A stretch of 64,000 bases of DNA from Streptomyces rubrogriseus (GCF_027947575.1 NZ_CP116256.1:1984001-2048000); one strand, 5' to 3'; shown: positions 49,395 to 58,308, numbered from the stretch's first letter. Translations and numbers: made by a program. The notes: generated by a model not told the origin, from the letters alone.

Positions 49395-51203
49395 TCAGAA
49401 CACGGGCACGCCGTCGCGCGTCAGCGACCAGTCCGCGGACGCGAAGTCCTTCGGGTCCAGTACACCCTTCGCGGTCGCCCACTCCGCGATCCGGGTGCGG
49501 ATCTCCGTCGACTCCGACCACAGCTCCTTGGCCGACGCCACGTGCGGGAAGGCGCCGCCGCCGTTGGCCCGGTAGTTGTTCACGGCCAGCACGAACTGCT
49601 GGGCGTCGTCCAGCGGAGCACCGCCGTACGTCAGGTTCTTGATCCGCGAACCGGCCGCCTGCGCCACGTCGATCTCGTACTTCAGGCCCGAGACGTAGTC
49701 GTAGTTGTAGTCCGGGCGGCCGTTCGCGTTGGTCAGCTTGTCCACGTCCACCGGCGCACCGGCGGCCGTCCGCACGTAGTACTCCGCCGAGTACTCCAGG
49801 TACGCCCGCAGCTGCGCGCCCGTCAGCAGCTTCGCGACCAGCGTGTTGTCGTACACGTACAGGCTCGACAGGTCCCGGATCGTCACGTCGCCGGCCGGGA
49901 TCTCGGAGGTCCGCGAGAAGGGCGACGCCTGTGCGAGGACCGGCAGCGCCGCGTACTCCGTGCCCGCCAGCGCCTCCTTGACCACGTCCTCCTGCACCTT
50001 GGTGATCAGGTCGATGATCGGAGCGTCCTTGTACCGCGCCTCGACCGTGGTCAGCGTCTCGGTGGCGGTGCCGACCACCTGGTTGACGTAGGCCACGACC
50101 TTCTCGTGCTCGTCCGCCAGCAGCTTCGTGATCCTCGGGTCGTCCTCCACCGCGTTGGAGTTGCGCAGCGACGCCTTCACCGACTCGACGTGCCAGCGGC
50201 CCCGCTCGAAGACCAGCTCGAAGTCGAACAGGGTCAGCCGCTCGGCGTAGCACAGCGGCTCCGACAGCACGACCGTCTTCCCGGTCTGCTCGTTGACGAC
50301 CTTCAGCTCGGCGATCTCCTCGTGCGCGTGCCCCACCAGGATCGCGTCGATGCCCGGCACCTGCCGTGCCACGTTGGCCGCCGCGTTCTCGACGTACGGG
50401 ACCTGGTCGCCGTAGGAGGAGGTGCCCGACGAGCCCGAGTGCGCCGAGACGACCACGACGTCGGCGCCCATCGAACGCAGCTTCGGCACCCACTTGGCCG
50501 CCTGCTCCTCGAGGCCCGGGAAGGCCAGCTTCCCCTGCACGTACGCCTTGTCCCAGATCGCGATGCCCGGGTTGGTCAGCCCCAGCACCGCCACCTTCAC
50601 CGGCCGCGCGCCCTTCACCCGGAACGTCTTCATGAAGTACGGCGGGAAGGCGGGCTTCAGGGTCTTGGCGTCCACCGCGTTCGCGCCGAGCAGCGGGAAG
50701 TCGCACTGCTCCTCGAACCTGCGCAGCGTCTCGATGCCGTAGTTGAACTCGTGATTGCCGAGCGCCACCGCGTCGTAGCCGATGGCGTTCATCGCCTGCG
50801 CCATCGGGTGCACCGGACCGCCCTCGGCGGTGATCGGGTCCACCTTCGCGTAGTAGTACGTCAGCGGGGTGCCCTGGATGGTGTCGCCCGCGTCCACCAG
50901 CAGGGTGTTGTGGCGGCCCTTCTCCTCGCGGACCTGGTTCACCAGGGTGGAGATCCGGCCGAGGCCCTGGGCGTTGCCCGCCGCGTCCGTGTACTCGGCG
51001 TCCTTGAAGTAGTCCCAGTTGAAGACGTGTCCGTGCAGGTCGGTGGTGCCGAGCACGGTGAGCGCGTACCGCTTGGTCCGGCCGTGGCCCCGGTGCGCGG
51101 GGGCCGCGGCCTCGGCCGCCGGAGCCGCCCCCGCGCCGGCCAGGGCGACCCCCGCCCCCGTCACGGCGGACCTGCTCAGGAACTTCCGGCGGTTCAACGG
51201 CAT
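49395..51203 (-). CDS. Tat-exported 5'-nucleotidase / cyclic phosphodiesterase
   Basis: 602-aa bimetallic phosphoesterase (UshA/CpdB group) that takes phosphate from nucleotides outside the cell. A twin-arginine signal starts the protein: NRRKFLSRSAVTGAGVALAG (residues 4-23), ending near Ala-rich APAAEAAAPA. Metal motifs are LGTTDLHGH near 60, AGDTIQG near 103, LGNHEFNYG near 146 and VGHAHEEI near 285. The C-terminal nucleotide-binding domain begins after residue 390 (NYRANGGGAF late). ATG at 51203 has GAGGAG 8 nt upstream. Divergent from pyruvate kinase. Confidence 0.94.
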   Translation of the reverse strand: MPLNRRKFLSRSAVTGAGVALAGAGAAPAAEAAAPAHRGHGRTKRYALTVLGTTDLHGHVFNWDYFKDAEYTDAAGNAQGLGRISTLVNQVREEKGRHNTLLVDAGDTIQGTPLTYYYAKVDPITAEGGPVHPMAQAMNAIGYDAVALGNHEFNYGIETLRRFEEQCDFPLLGANAVDAKTLKPAFPPYFMKTFRVKGARPVKVAVLGLTNPGIAIWDKAYVQGKLAFPGLEEQAAKWVPKLRSMGADVVVVSAHSGSSGTSSYGDQVPYVENAAANVARQVPGIDAILVGHAHEEIAELKVVNEQTGKTVVLSEPLCYAERLTLFDFELVFERGRWHVESVKASLRNSNAVEDDPRITKLLADEHEKVVAYVNQVVGTATETLTTVEARYKDAPIIDLITKVQEDVVKEALAGTEYAALPVLAQASPFSRTSEIPAGDVTIRDLSSLYVYDNTLVAKLLTGAQLRAYLEYSAEYYVRTAAGAPVDVDKLTNANGRPDYNYDYVSGLKYEIDVAQAAGSRIKNLTYGGAPLDDAQQFVLAVNNYRANGGGAFPHVASAKELWSESTEIRTRIAEWATAKGVLDPKDFASADWSLTRDGVPVF

Positions 51204-51349
51204 GACTGACTCTCCTCGGGGACCCGTGCAGACAGTGGCAACGCGCGTAGATTCTGTCCTGAACATGCCTCCTGTCAAGGGGTGGCGGACCATCCGAATG
51301 CTCATCGGAGCGGAGGTGCGCACAATTCAACACTTGTCAATAACCCTTT

Positions 51350-51367
51350 ACTCAAAGGTTGTTGAGT
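51350..51367. promoter_or_regulatory. Inverted repeat in the nucleotidase/pyk intergenic region
   Basis: ACTCAA-AGGTTG-TTGAGT, perfect 6-bp repeat about 40 bp before the possible pyk -10, within an unusually AT-rich 100 bp. It may be an operator for pyk, the nucleotidase or both. No regulator assigned. Confidence 0.35.
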
Positions 51368-51405
51368 GGTCATGCGTGGCCAATTCGCTACCCTGCAGTA
51401 AGTCA

Positions 51406-51411
51406 TAGGCT
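51406..51411 (+). promoter_or_regulatory. -10-like TAGGCT before pyk
   Basis: TAGGCT followed by 6 nt and the pyk ATG. There is no Shine-Dalgarno; a leaderless pyk transcript is suggested. Confidence 0.45.
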
Positions 51412-51417
51412 CGAACC

Positions 51418-52848
51418 ATGCGCCGAGCAAAGATCGTCTGCACTCTTGGGCCCGCCACCGACTCGTACGACCAGATCAAGGACCTGGTCGACGCCGGAAT
51501 GGACATCGCCCGCTTCAATTTCAGCCACGGCACCCACGCCGAACACGAAGAGCGCTACCACCGTGTCCGCAAGGCGTCCGACGAGACCGGCCGCAGCGTC
51601 GGCACCCTCGCCGACCTTCAGGGTCCGAAGATCCGCCTCGGCCACTTCGGTGAAGGACCCGTACTCCTTGAACGCGGCGACAGCTTCACCATCACCGTCG
51701 AGGAGGGCGTCGAGGGCGACCGCCACACCTGCGGCACCACCTACGCGGGCCTCGCCGAAGACGTCACCCCCGGTGAACGCGTCCTCGTCGACGACGGCAA
51801 GGTGTGCCTGGAGGTTACCGGCGTCGACGGGCCGCGGGTGCGCACCCGGGTGGTCGAGGGCGGCATGGTCTCCGACCACAAGGGCCTCAACCTGCCCGGC
51901 GTCGCGGTGTCCGTGCCCGCCCTGTCGAAGAAGGACGAGGACGACCTGCGCTGGGCGCTGCGGGCCGGCTTCGACGTGGTCGCGCTCTCCTTCGTGCGCA
52001 GCGGACGCGACATCCTCGACGTGCACCGCATCATGGACGAGGAGGGCCGCCGCCTCCCCGTCATCGCCAAGGTCGAGAAGCCGCAGGCCGTGGAGAACAT
52101 CGAGGACATCGTCGCGGCCTTCGACGGGATCATGGTCGCCCGGGGCGACCTCGGCGTCGAGATGCCCCTGGAACAGGTGCCGATCGTCCAGAAGCGCGCC
52201 GTCAAGCTGGCCAAGCGCAACGCCAAGCCGGTCATCGTCGCCACCCAGATGCTCGACTCGATGATCGACAACGCCCGCCCGACCCGCGCGGAGGCCTCCG
52301 ACGTCGCCAACGCGGTCATCGACGGCACGGACGCGGTGATGCTCTCCGGCGAGACCAGCGTCGGCAAGCACCCGACCGACACCGTGCGCACCATGGCCCG
52401 CATCGTCGAAGCGGCCGAGGAGGACATCCTCGCCAAGGGGCTGCCCCCGCTGACCGAACGCAACAAGCCCCGCACCCAGGGCGGTGCCGTCGCCCGCGCC
52501 GCCGCCGAGATGGGCGACTTCCTCGGCGCCAAGTTCCTGGTCGCCTTCACCCAGTCCGGCGACACCGTCCGCCGCCTCTCCCGCTACCGCTCGCCCATCC
52601 CGCTGCTCGCCTTCACCCCGGAACCGGCGACCCGCTCGCAACTGAGCCTGACCTGGGGCGTGGAGACCTTCATCGGCCCGCACGTGGACTCCACGGACGC
52701 GATGGTCGACCAGGTGGACGAGCTTCTGACCCGCTACGGACGCTGCGAGAAGGGCGACGTCGTGGTCATCACGGCCGGCTCACCGCCGGGGGTGTCCGGC
52801 ACGACGAACCTGGTGCGGGTGCACCACATCGGGGAGGACGACCGCTGA
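51418..52848 (+). CDS. pyk: Pyruvate kinase
   Basis: 476-aa glycolytic enzyme making ATP and pyruvate from PEP. Motifs: IVCTLGPATDSYDQI (residues 6-20), MDIARFNFSHGTHAEH near 28 (phosphate/K+ site), DLQGPKIRLG near 66, the active-site IAKVEKPQAVENIEDI near 215 and ARGDLGVEMP near 240, then VATQMLDSMI and VMLSGETSVGKHP. The C-terminal allosteric domain is complete. Start chosen from TAGGCT spacing and the usual MRRAKIVCTLGP N-terminus. S. coelicolor has two pyk genes; this looks like one of them. Confidence 0.98.
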   Translation: MRRAKIVCTLGPATDSYDQIKDLVDAGMDIARFNFSHGTHAEHEERYHRVRKASDETGRSVGTLADLQGPKIRLGHFGEGPVLLERGDSFTITVEEGVEGDRHTCGTTYAGLAEDVTPGERVLVDDGKVCLEVTGVDGPRVRTRVVEGGMVSDHKGLNLPGVAVSVPALSKKDEDDLRWALRAGFDVVALSFVRSGRDILDVHRIMDEEGRRLPVIAKVEKPQAVENIEDIVAAFDGIMVARGDLGVEMPLEQVPIVQKRAVKLAKRNAKPVIVATQMLDSMIDNARPTRAEASDVANAVIDGTDAVMLSGETSVGKHPTDTVRTMARIVEAAEEDILAKGLPPLTERNKPRTQGGAVARAAAEMGDFLGAKFLVAFTQSGDTVRRLSRYRSPIPLLAFTPEPATRSQLSLTWGVETFIGPHVDSTDAMVDQVDELLTRYGRCEKGDVVVITAGSPPGVSGTTNLVRVHHIGEDDR

Positions 52849-52897
52849 ACGGGTGGCCCCGCAGGCGCATGGGGATGCCTTCGAAATGAAGGGAAAG

Positions 52898-52971
52898 TGC
52901 CCCGGGTGGGACTCGAACCCACACTGAATGCCTTTTGAGGGCATCGTCTCTGCCGATTGGACTACCGGAGC
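52898..52971 (-). tRNA. tRNA with CAA anticodon (nominally Leu), class I shape
   Basis: 74-nt tRNA on the minus strand. Acceptor GCTCCGG/CCGGGGC (one G-T pair) with discriminator A; D arm with a 3-bp GTC/GAC stem and GG in the loop; anticodon stem ATGCC/GGCAT with loop CTCAAAA, anticodon CAA; variable loop TCAGT of only 5 nt; T arm GTGGG-TTCGAGT-CCCAC. CCA is not encoded. CAA reads UUG leucine, yet leucine tRNAs are class II with a long variable arm, so the amino-acid identity is uncertain. Confidence 0.85.
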
Positions 52972-53072
52972 CTCTTCGAACCGAAGGTCAGTGTAGCCCC
53001 TCGGTGACTCAAACATACAGGAGCTAGGTAGGCTCTTGTCAGCAGTACCCCTGCCCCGAACGAGGAGCCCAC

Positions 53073-53729
53073 GTGACCGCCCCCGAGTCGCCCCAGCCCG
53101 TAGACGTGCCCGACGACGACCAGTCGCACGTTCCTCCGCTGACGACCCGCGTCGTCATCGCCGAGGACGAGGCGCTCATCCGGCTGGACCTCAAAGAGAT
53201 GCTGGAGGAGGAGGGGTACTCCGTCGTCGGTGAGGCCGGTGACGGAGAGCAGGCCGTGGAGCTGGCCCGGGAGCACAAGCCCGACCTGGTGATCCTCGAC
53301 GTGAAGATGCCCAAGATGGACGGCATCTCCGCGGCGGAGAAGATCGCCGAGGAGAGCATCGCGCCGGTCCTGATGCTGACCGCCTTCTCGCAGCGCGACC
53401 TGGTGGAGCGGGCCCGGGACGCCGGGGCCATGGCGTACCTCGTGAAGCCGTTCAGCAAGAGCGACGTCGTGCCGGCGATCGAGATGGCCGTCTCGCGGTT
53501 CACCGAGCTGAAGGCGCTGGAGAAGGAGGTCGCCGACCTCAGCCTGCGCCTGGAGACCCGCAAGCTGGTGGACCGCGCCAAGTCGGTGCTCCAGACGGAG
53601 TACGGGCTGACCGAGCCGGCCGCCTTCCGGTGGATCCAGAAGACCTCCATGGACCGGCGGATGTCGATGCAGCAGGTGGCCGAGGCGGTCATCCAGGACG
53701 CCGAGGAGAAGAAGGCGTCCAAGGGCTGA
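53073..53729 (+). CDS. pdtaR: ANTAR-domain response regulator
   Basis: 218-aa response regulator of the PdtaR type (M. tuberculosis Rv1626). Receiver domain: VVIAEDEALIRLDLKEML near residue 27, phospho-acceptor Asp about 76 in LVILDVKMPKMDG, Lys about 126 in YLVKPFSKSD. The ANTAR domain (about 145-205: KLVDRAKSVLQTEYGLTEPAAF) binds paired RNA hexaloops to act as antiterminator after phosphorylation, usually by PdtaS. No PdtaS gene is in the window. GTG at 53073 has GAGGAG 6 nt upstream; TAGGCT near 53029 may be its -10. Confidence 0.95.
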   Translation: MTAPESPQPVDVPDDDQSHVPPLTTRVVIAEDEALIRLDLKEMLEEEGYSVVGEAGDGEQAVELAREHKPDLVILDVKMPKMDGISAAEKIAEESIAPVLMLTAFSQRDLVERARDAGAMAYLVKPFSKSDVVPAIEMAVSRFTELKALEKEVADLSLRLETRKLVDRAKSVLQTEYGLTEPAAFRWIQKTSMDRRMSMQQVAEAVIQDAEEKKASKG

Positions 53730-53746
53730 GGCCCCGGCGTACGAGT

Positions 53747-53781
53747 GAGGCCCGCGTCCCCGGGGTGGGGGCGCGGGCCTC
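53747..53781. terminator. Hairpin between pdtaR and livF
   Basis: GAGGCCCGCG and CGCGGGCCTC pair perfectly (10 bp) around a 15-nt loop, and flanking CGTACG/CGTACGG can add an outer stem. Shared by convergent genes. Confidence 0.65.
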
Positions 53782-53804
53782 GGCCGTACGGTGCTCCGGG
53801 GCGG

Positions 53805-54521
53805 TCAGTCCTCGCCCAGGTAGGCCTTGCGGACCGACTCGTCGTGCAGCAGGTCCTGGCCGCTGCCGGACAGGACGATGTTGCCGACCTCCATGACGTG
53901 GCCGTGGTCGGCCAGCGACAGGGCCGCCTGGGCGTTCTGCTCGACGAGCAGGATGGTGGTGCCCTGGGACTTCAGCTCGGCGATCGTCGCCATGATCTTC
54001 TGCATCATGATCGGCGACAGGCCCATGGAGGGCTCGTCGAGCATGAGCAGCTTGGGCTGGGACATCAGGGCACGGCCCATGGCGAGCATCTGCTGCTCAC
54101 CGCCGGACAGGGTGCCCGCGGCCTGCTTGCGGCGTTCACCGAGGATCGGGAAGAGGTCGTAGGCGCGCTGGATGTCCTTCTCGATGCCCGGCCGGTCGCT
54201 GCGCAGGAAGGCACCGAGGCGCAGGTTGTCCTCGATCGTCATGCGCGGGAAGATGTGCCGCCCCTCGGGCGAGTGGGCCAGGCCCAGCGAGACGATCTGG
54301 TGCGCGGGGACCTTCTTGAGCGACTTGCCGCCGAACTTGATCTGGCCGCCGACCGGCTTCAGCAGCCCCGACAGGGTGCGCAGCGTCGTGGTCTTCCCGG
54401 CGCCGTTGGTGCCGATGAGGGTGACCACCTCGCCGGCGTCGACCTTGAAGGAGATGCCCTTGACGGCCTCGATCTTGCCGTAGGCGACGCGGAGGTCCTC
54501 GACCTCGAGCAGTGCGGTCAT
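53805..54521 (-). CDS. livF: Branched-chain amino-acid ABC transporter ATPase LivF
   Basis: 238-aa ATPase. Walker A GTNGAGKTTTLRTLSG near residue 37, signature TLSGGEQQMLAMGRAL near 138, Walker B LLMLDEPSMGLSP near 158 and switch His-region LLVEQNAQAAL near 190 (Gln-Asn as usual in LivF). Pairs with LivG under the two permeases. Last gene of the liv operon; its ATG overlaps the livG stop by 4 nt. Confidence 0.95.
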   Translation of the reverse strand: MTALLEVEDLRVAYGKIEAVKGISFKVDAGEVVTLIGTNGAGKTTTLRTLSGLLKPVGGQIKFGGKSLKKVPAHQIVSLGLAHSPEGRHIFPRMTIEDNLRLGAFLRSDRPGIEKDIQRAYDLFPILGERRKQAAGTLSGGEQQMLAMGRALMSQPKLLMLDEPSMGLSPIMMQKIMATIAELKSQGTTILLVEQNAQAALSLADHGHVMEVGNIVLSGSGQDLLHDESVRKAYLGED

Positions 54522-55447
54522 CGGTCGTTCTCCTTGCCGGCCGCGGTGTCCGTGGTGGTGTCGGCCCGGGCGGCTTCGGCCTGCGCGGCTTCGGCGGCCT
54601 CCACCTCGGCCGCCTCCGCGGCGCCGGGGTCGTCGGCGAGGGGTTCGCCGAGGTAGGCGGCGACGACGCGCTCGTCGCCCTGCACCGTGGCGCTGTCGCC
54701 CTCGACGAGCTTCTCGCCCTGGACGAGTACGGCGACGCGGTCGCAGAGGTTGAAGATGAACCGCATGTCGTGCTCGATGACGAGGACGGCGATGCCCTGG
54801 TCCCGGATGGCGAAGACCAACTCCTCGGTGGCCCGCGTCTCCTGGGGGTTCATACCGGCCGTCGGCTCGTCCAGGAGCAGCAGCCCCGGCTCGCTGGCCA
54901 GCGCGCGGGCGATCTCCAGCTTGCGCTGCTCGCCGTAGGGCAGATTGCGGGCGAGGTGGTCGGCCTTGGGCGCGAGGCCCACGAACTCCAGCAGTTCCAG
55001 GGCGCGTTCCCGGGACGCCTTCTCCGCCCGGTGGAAGCCGGGCCCGCGCAGCACGGCCGACCAGAAGCCCTCCTTGGTGCGGGTGTGGCGGCCGACGAGC
55101 ACGTTCTCCAGGACCGTCATGTTGGCGAACAGCCGGATGTTCTGGAAGGTACGGGCGACGCCGGCGGCGGTCACCTTGAAGGACTTGGCCGGCAGGACCT
55201 GGCCCTTGTAGCGGACCTCGCCCTCGGTCGGGATGTAGAGGCCGGTCAGGCAGTTGAAGAAGGTCGTCTTGCCGGCGCCGTTGGGGCCGATCAGGCCGAC
55301 GATCTCGCCGCTGTTCACGGTGAGGTCGACGCCGTTCACGGCGGTCAGTCCGCCGAAGCGCATCGTGACACCGCGCGCGTCGAGGATGGTGGTGCCGGGG
55401 GCGGGGGCGCCCGGTGCGGTGTCCTTGGTGGTGGTGTCGGTGGTCAT
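54518..55447 (-). CDS. livG: Branched-chain amino-acid ABC transporter ATPase LivG
   Basis: 309-aa ATPase. Walker A GPNGAGKTTFFNCLTG near residue 58, signature NLPYGEQRKLEIARALA near 168, Walker B LLLDEPTAGMNP near 188 and switch His in LVIEHDMRFIF near 220. The loop after NIRLFANMTVLENVLVGRH is LivG-like. An Ala/Glu/Thr-rich tail of 45 residues is extra compared with E. coli. ATG at 55447, 5 nt after livM. Confidence 0.95.
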   Translation of the reverse strand: MTTDTTTKDTAPGAPAPGTTILDARGVTMRFGGLTAVNGVDLTVNSGEIVGLIGPNGAGKTTFFNCLTGLYIPTEGEVRYKGQVLPAKSFKVTAAGVARTFQNIRLFANMTVLENVLVGRHTRTKEGFWSAVLRGPGFHRAEKASRERALELLEFVGLAPKADHLARNLPYGEQRKLEIARALASEPGLLLLDEPTAGMNPQETRATEELVFAIRDQGIAVLVIEHDMRFIFNLCDRVAVLVQGEKLVEGDSATVQGDERVVAAYLGEPLADDPGAAEAAEVEAAEAAQAEAARADTTTDTAAGKENDR

Positions 55448-55452
55448 GGTGG

Positions 55453-57279
55453 TCAGGCCCCTGTCTTGCTCAGGACTGCGGGCGCTTCGTCCTCTTCGTG
55501 GAACTCCAGCTTGCGTCGCCGGTTGGCGATGAGGCCCTCCGGGCGGAAGCGCATCAGCAGGACGAGCGCGAGCCCGAAGGCGAGGAGCTGGTAGTCGTCG
55601 AGGAACTGGAGCTTGTTGGGAATCAGGAAGAGCAGCGCCGCGCCGATGAGCGGACCGGCGATGGTGCCCATGCCGCCGAGCACGACCGCGGCGAGCAGGA
55701 AGGCCGAGTTGGGCGGCGTGGTGCCGGCGAACAGGTACTGCTCGGGCGTGACGGTGTAGGTGACGTGCGCCTGGACGGTGCCGGCCAGTCCGGCCAGCGA
55801 GGCGCCGACGGCGAACGCGATGAGCTTGACGCGGAAGCCGTTGATGCCCATGGCGAGCGCGGCGGTCTCGTCCTCGCGGATGGCGACCCAGGCGCGGCCG
55901 ATGCGGGAGTCGCCGCTGCGCCGGAAGACGAGGACGACGACGGCCGTGATGATGAGCATGAGCAGGAAGTAGTTGGCGAACCGGCCGAGGGTGAAGCCGC
56001 CCATGTCGTGCGAGACACCGAGGTCGAAGCCGAGGATCTTCAGGTCGGGGATGGACGAGATGCCGTTGGAGCCGTTGGTGACGTCCGGCCCCGAGGTGCC
56101 GTCCAGGTTGTTGGCGGTGATCCGGAAGATCTCACCGAAGCCGAGGGTCACGATGGCGAGGTAGTCGCCGCGCAGCCGCAGCGTGGGCGCGCCGATCAGG
56201 ACGCCGAACACCAGGGAGGCGGCCGCGCCGACCAGGACCGCGGCCCAGAAGGGCAGGTGCAGGTCGAAGGGTGAGCTGGGGGAGCCGGAGACCATGGAGG
56301 CGGCGTAGGCGCCGACGCCGAGGAAGGCCACGTAGCCGAGGTCGAGCAGGCCGGCGAGGCCGACGACGATGTTCAGGCCGAGCGCCACCGTGGCGAAGAT
56401 CAGGATGTAGACGCCGAGGGTGGCGTACTGGTCGTCGGACTGCGTGAAGGGGAAGCAGGCCGCCGCGATGAAGCCGCCGCAGACGGTGATGTTCTGGTGC
56501 CGTGCGGTGATCTCGGTGATGTGGCCGATCAGCCCGGAGCGGTGGAGGGCGGTGAAGCCGAAACCGGAGACGATCAGGAAGCCGATGAACAGTTCGTCGT
56601 ACTCGGTGCCGATGCCGTAGGTGAAGACGAGCAGGGCCACGGCGAGGGTGGCGACGATGACGAGGATCTCGACGTAGGAGGGGAGCGCGCGCACGGGCCG
56701 CGGCTCCTTGGAGGCGAAGGCCGCCCGGACGGTCTGCCAGTTCTGCGAGCTGGTGTGCTTGAACTGGTCCCAGCCGGTGTCGTCGGGGTCGAACGGGTCG
56801 GGCTCGGGGCGCTCGAAGGGCAGCGCGAGGGCGCCCAGGAACGCGACGAGGGTGGCGGCCGCGGCGATGTAGCCGCCGGGTTCGAGGTTGACGACGCCGC
56901 CGAGCTTGGTGCTGATCGCGATGATCGTGTACCAGGTGGTGGCGAAGGCGGCGAGGGCGGCGAACTTCAGCGCGGCGTCGGCGCCTGCGGGTGCGAGCCA
57001 GCCGAGCCCCTTGACGCCGTACGACGCGAGGCCGAAGAGGGCGGTGAGGGCGCCGGCGATCAGCACCAGGACCTGGAGGCCGCCGGGGTAGCCGTAGACG
57101 GTGAGGTCGCCGGGGAACTCGGCGGTCCAGGTCCAGGCGAGGAAGGTGGAGACGACGGTGAGGACGCCGCCGCCGGTGGCGAGGGCACGGCCGAGGTTCG
57201 CGGGTATGCCGATGAGGCCGGAGGCGTCGCCCGGTACGGGGGCGCCGGTGTTCTTCGGCGCGGTGGTCTGTGTGGTCAT
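55453..57279 (-). CDS. livM: Branched-chain amino-acid ABC permease LivM, N-terminally extended
   Basis: 608 aa; E. coli LivM is about 425. The LivM core lies in the C-terminal 370 residues: LGLNIVVGLAGLLDLGYVAFLGVGAY, TLRLRGDYLAIVTLGFGEI, RIGRAWVAIREDETAALAMGIN and the coupling-loop region, then VLGGMGTIAGPLIGAALL. The first 230 residues hold about four additional membrane helices and a Pro/Asp-rich loop (FERPEPDPFDPDD), then RPVRALPSYVEIL. Start ATG at 57279 follows livH by 5 nt. The extra part is of unknown use, but seems common in streptomycetes. Confidence 0.93.
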   Translation of the reverse strand: MTTQTTAPKNTGAPVPGDASGLIGIPANLGRALATGGGVLTVVSTFLAWTWTAEFPGDLTVYGYPGGLQVLVLIAGALTALFGLASYGVKGLGWLAPAGADAALKFAALAAFATTWYTIIAISTKLGGVVNLEPGGYIAAAATLVAFLGALALPFERPEPDPFDPDDTGWDQFKHTSSQNWQTVRAAFASKEPRPVRALPSYVEILVIVATLAVALLVFTYGIGTEYDELFIGFLIVSGFGFTALHRSGLIGHITEITARHQNITVCGGFIAAACFPFTQSDDQYATLGVYILIFATVALGLNIVVGLAGLLDLGYVAFLGVGAYAASMVSGSPSSPFDLHLPFWAAVLVGAAASLVFGVLIGAPTLRLRGDYLAIVTLGFGEIFRITANNLDGTSGPDVTNGSNGISSIPDLKILGFDLGVSHDMGGFTLGRFANYFLLMLIITAVVVLVFRRSGDSRIGRAWVAIREDETAALAMGINGFRVKLIAFAVGASLAGLAGTVQAHVTYTVTPEQYLFAGTTPPNSAFLLAAVVLGGMGTIAGPLIGAALLFLIPNKLQFLDDYQLLAFGLALVLLMRFRPEGLIANRRRKLEFHEEDEAPAVLSKTGA

Positions 57280-57284
57280 CGGTG

Positions 57285-58217
57285 TCACGCCCTGTCCGCA
57301 ACGCGTTCGCCGAGCAGGCCCTGTGGCCTGAACAACAGCACGAGGATGAGGAGGATGAAGGCCCAGACGTCCGCCCAGGACTGGCTGCCGAACTTGTCCA
57401 GGCCGGGGATGTCGGCGATGTAGGCGGTGGCCAGGGTCTCGGCGACGCCGAGGACGACACCGCCGATCATGGCGCCGTAGATGTTGCCGATGCCGCCGAG
57501 TACCGCCGCGGTGAAGGCCTTGAGTCCGAGGATGAAGCCCATCTTGAACTCGATCTGGCCGTACCTGAGGCCGTAGGCGACGCCTCCGACGGCGGCGAAG
57601 ACGGCGCCGAGGGCGAAGGCGATCACGATGATGCGGTCCGTGTTGACGCCCATCAGCTTGGCGGTGTCCGGGTCCTGGGCGGTGGCCTGCATGCCCCGTC
57701 CGGTGCGGGTGCGCATCACGAAGAAGCCGAGGATGGCCATGCTCACCGGGGCGACGACGAACAGGAAGATGTCGCCGGTCTGGAGGGTGACGTTGCCTAT
57801 GTGGAAGGGCCCGCCGTCGATCTGCGGGAAGGGCCGCGCGGACTTCGCGTCCGGGTACCAGGCCCACACCGCCTGCTGCAGGGCGAGGGAGAGGCCGATC
57901 GCGGTGATGAGGGGCGCGAGCCGGGGTGCGCCGCGCAGGGGGCGATAGGCGAACCGTTCCGCCCCGACGGCGACGGTGGTGGAGACGATCACCGCGCCGA
58001 TGAGCATCAGGGGCAGGGCGATCAGCATGGAGGTGCCGTCGGGCAGGATGTACATGTAGACCGTGAGTGCGCCGAAGGCGCCGGTCATGAAGATCTCGCC
58101 GTGGGCGAAGTTGATGAGCTGGACGATGCCGTAGACCATTGTGTAGCCGATGGCGACGAGCCCGTACATGGATCCCAGTAGCAGGCCGTTGACCAGCTGC
58201 TGCGGCAGTTCGTTCAC
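57285..58217 (-). CDS. livH: Branched-chain amino-acid ABC permease LivH
   Basis: 310-aa permease with eight or so membrane helices. It begins QQLVNGLLLGSMYGLVAIGYTMVYGIVQLINFAHGEIFM, the LivH signature, and has GRGMQATAQDPDTAKLMGVN (coupling loop, near 187) and LGGIGNIYGAMIGGVVLGV near 245. Together with LivM it forms the channel. The gap to the binding-protein gene (114 nt) holds a 13-bp hairpin that may reduce its expression relative to the binding protein. Confidence 0.96.
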   Translation of the reverse strand: MNELPQQLVNGLLLGSMYGLVAIGYTMVYGIVQLINFAHGEIFMTGAFGALTVYMYILPDGTSMLIALPLMLIGAVIVSTTVAVGAERFAYRPLRGAPRLAPLITAIGLSLALQQAVWAWYPDAKSARPFPQIDGGPFHIGNVTLQTGDIFLFVVAPVSMAILGFFVMRTRTGRGMQATAQDPDTAKLMGVNTDRIIVIAFALGAVFAAVGGVAYGLRYGQIEFKMGFILGLKAFTAAVLGGIGNIYGAMIGGVVLGVAETLATAYIADIPGLDKFGSQSWADVWAFILLILVLLFRPQGLLGERVADRA

Positions 58218-58272
58218 CGCATGTCCTCCGAGACATTCGGACGTTCGACGGATGGTGTGGCCGGATGCGAGT

Positions 58273-58308
58273 CCGCGCGGGGCGCCAGTGGAACAGCGCC
58301 CCGCGCGG
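58273..58308 (-). terminator. Attenuator-like hairpin between livJ and livH
   Basis: CCGCGCGGGGCGC and GCGCCCCGCGCGG, a perfect 13-bp stem with a 10-nt loop, 23 nt after the binding-protein stop and 56 nt before the livH start. It probably lets a fraction of transcripts end, giving more binding protein than permease. Confidence 0.65.

Noticed and set aside
51355..51385. Possible DasR site (AGTGGTC...) upstream of pyk
   Set aside because: Only the left half matches; the right half does not pair with the consensus.
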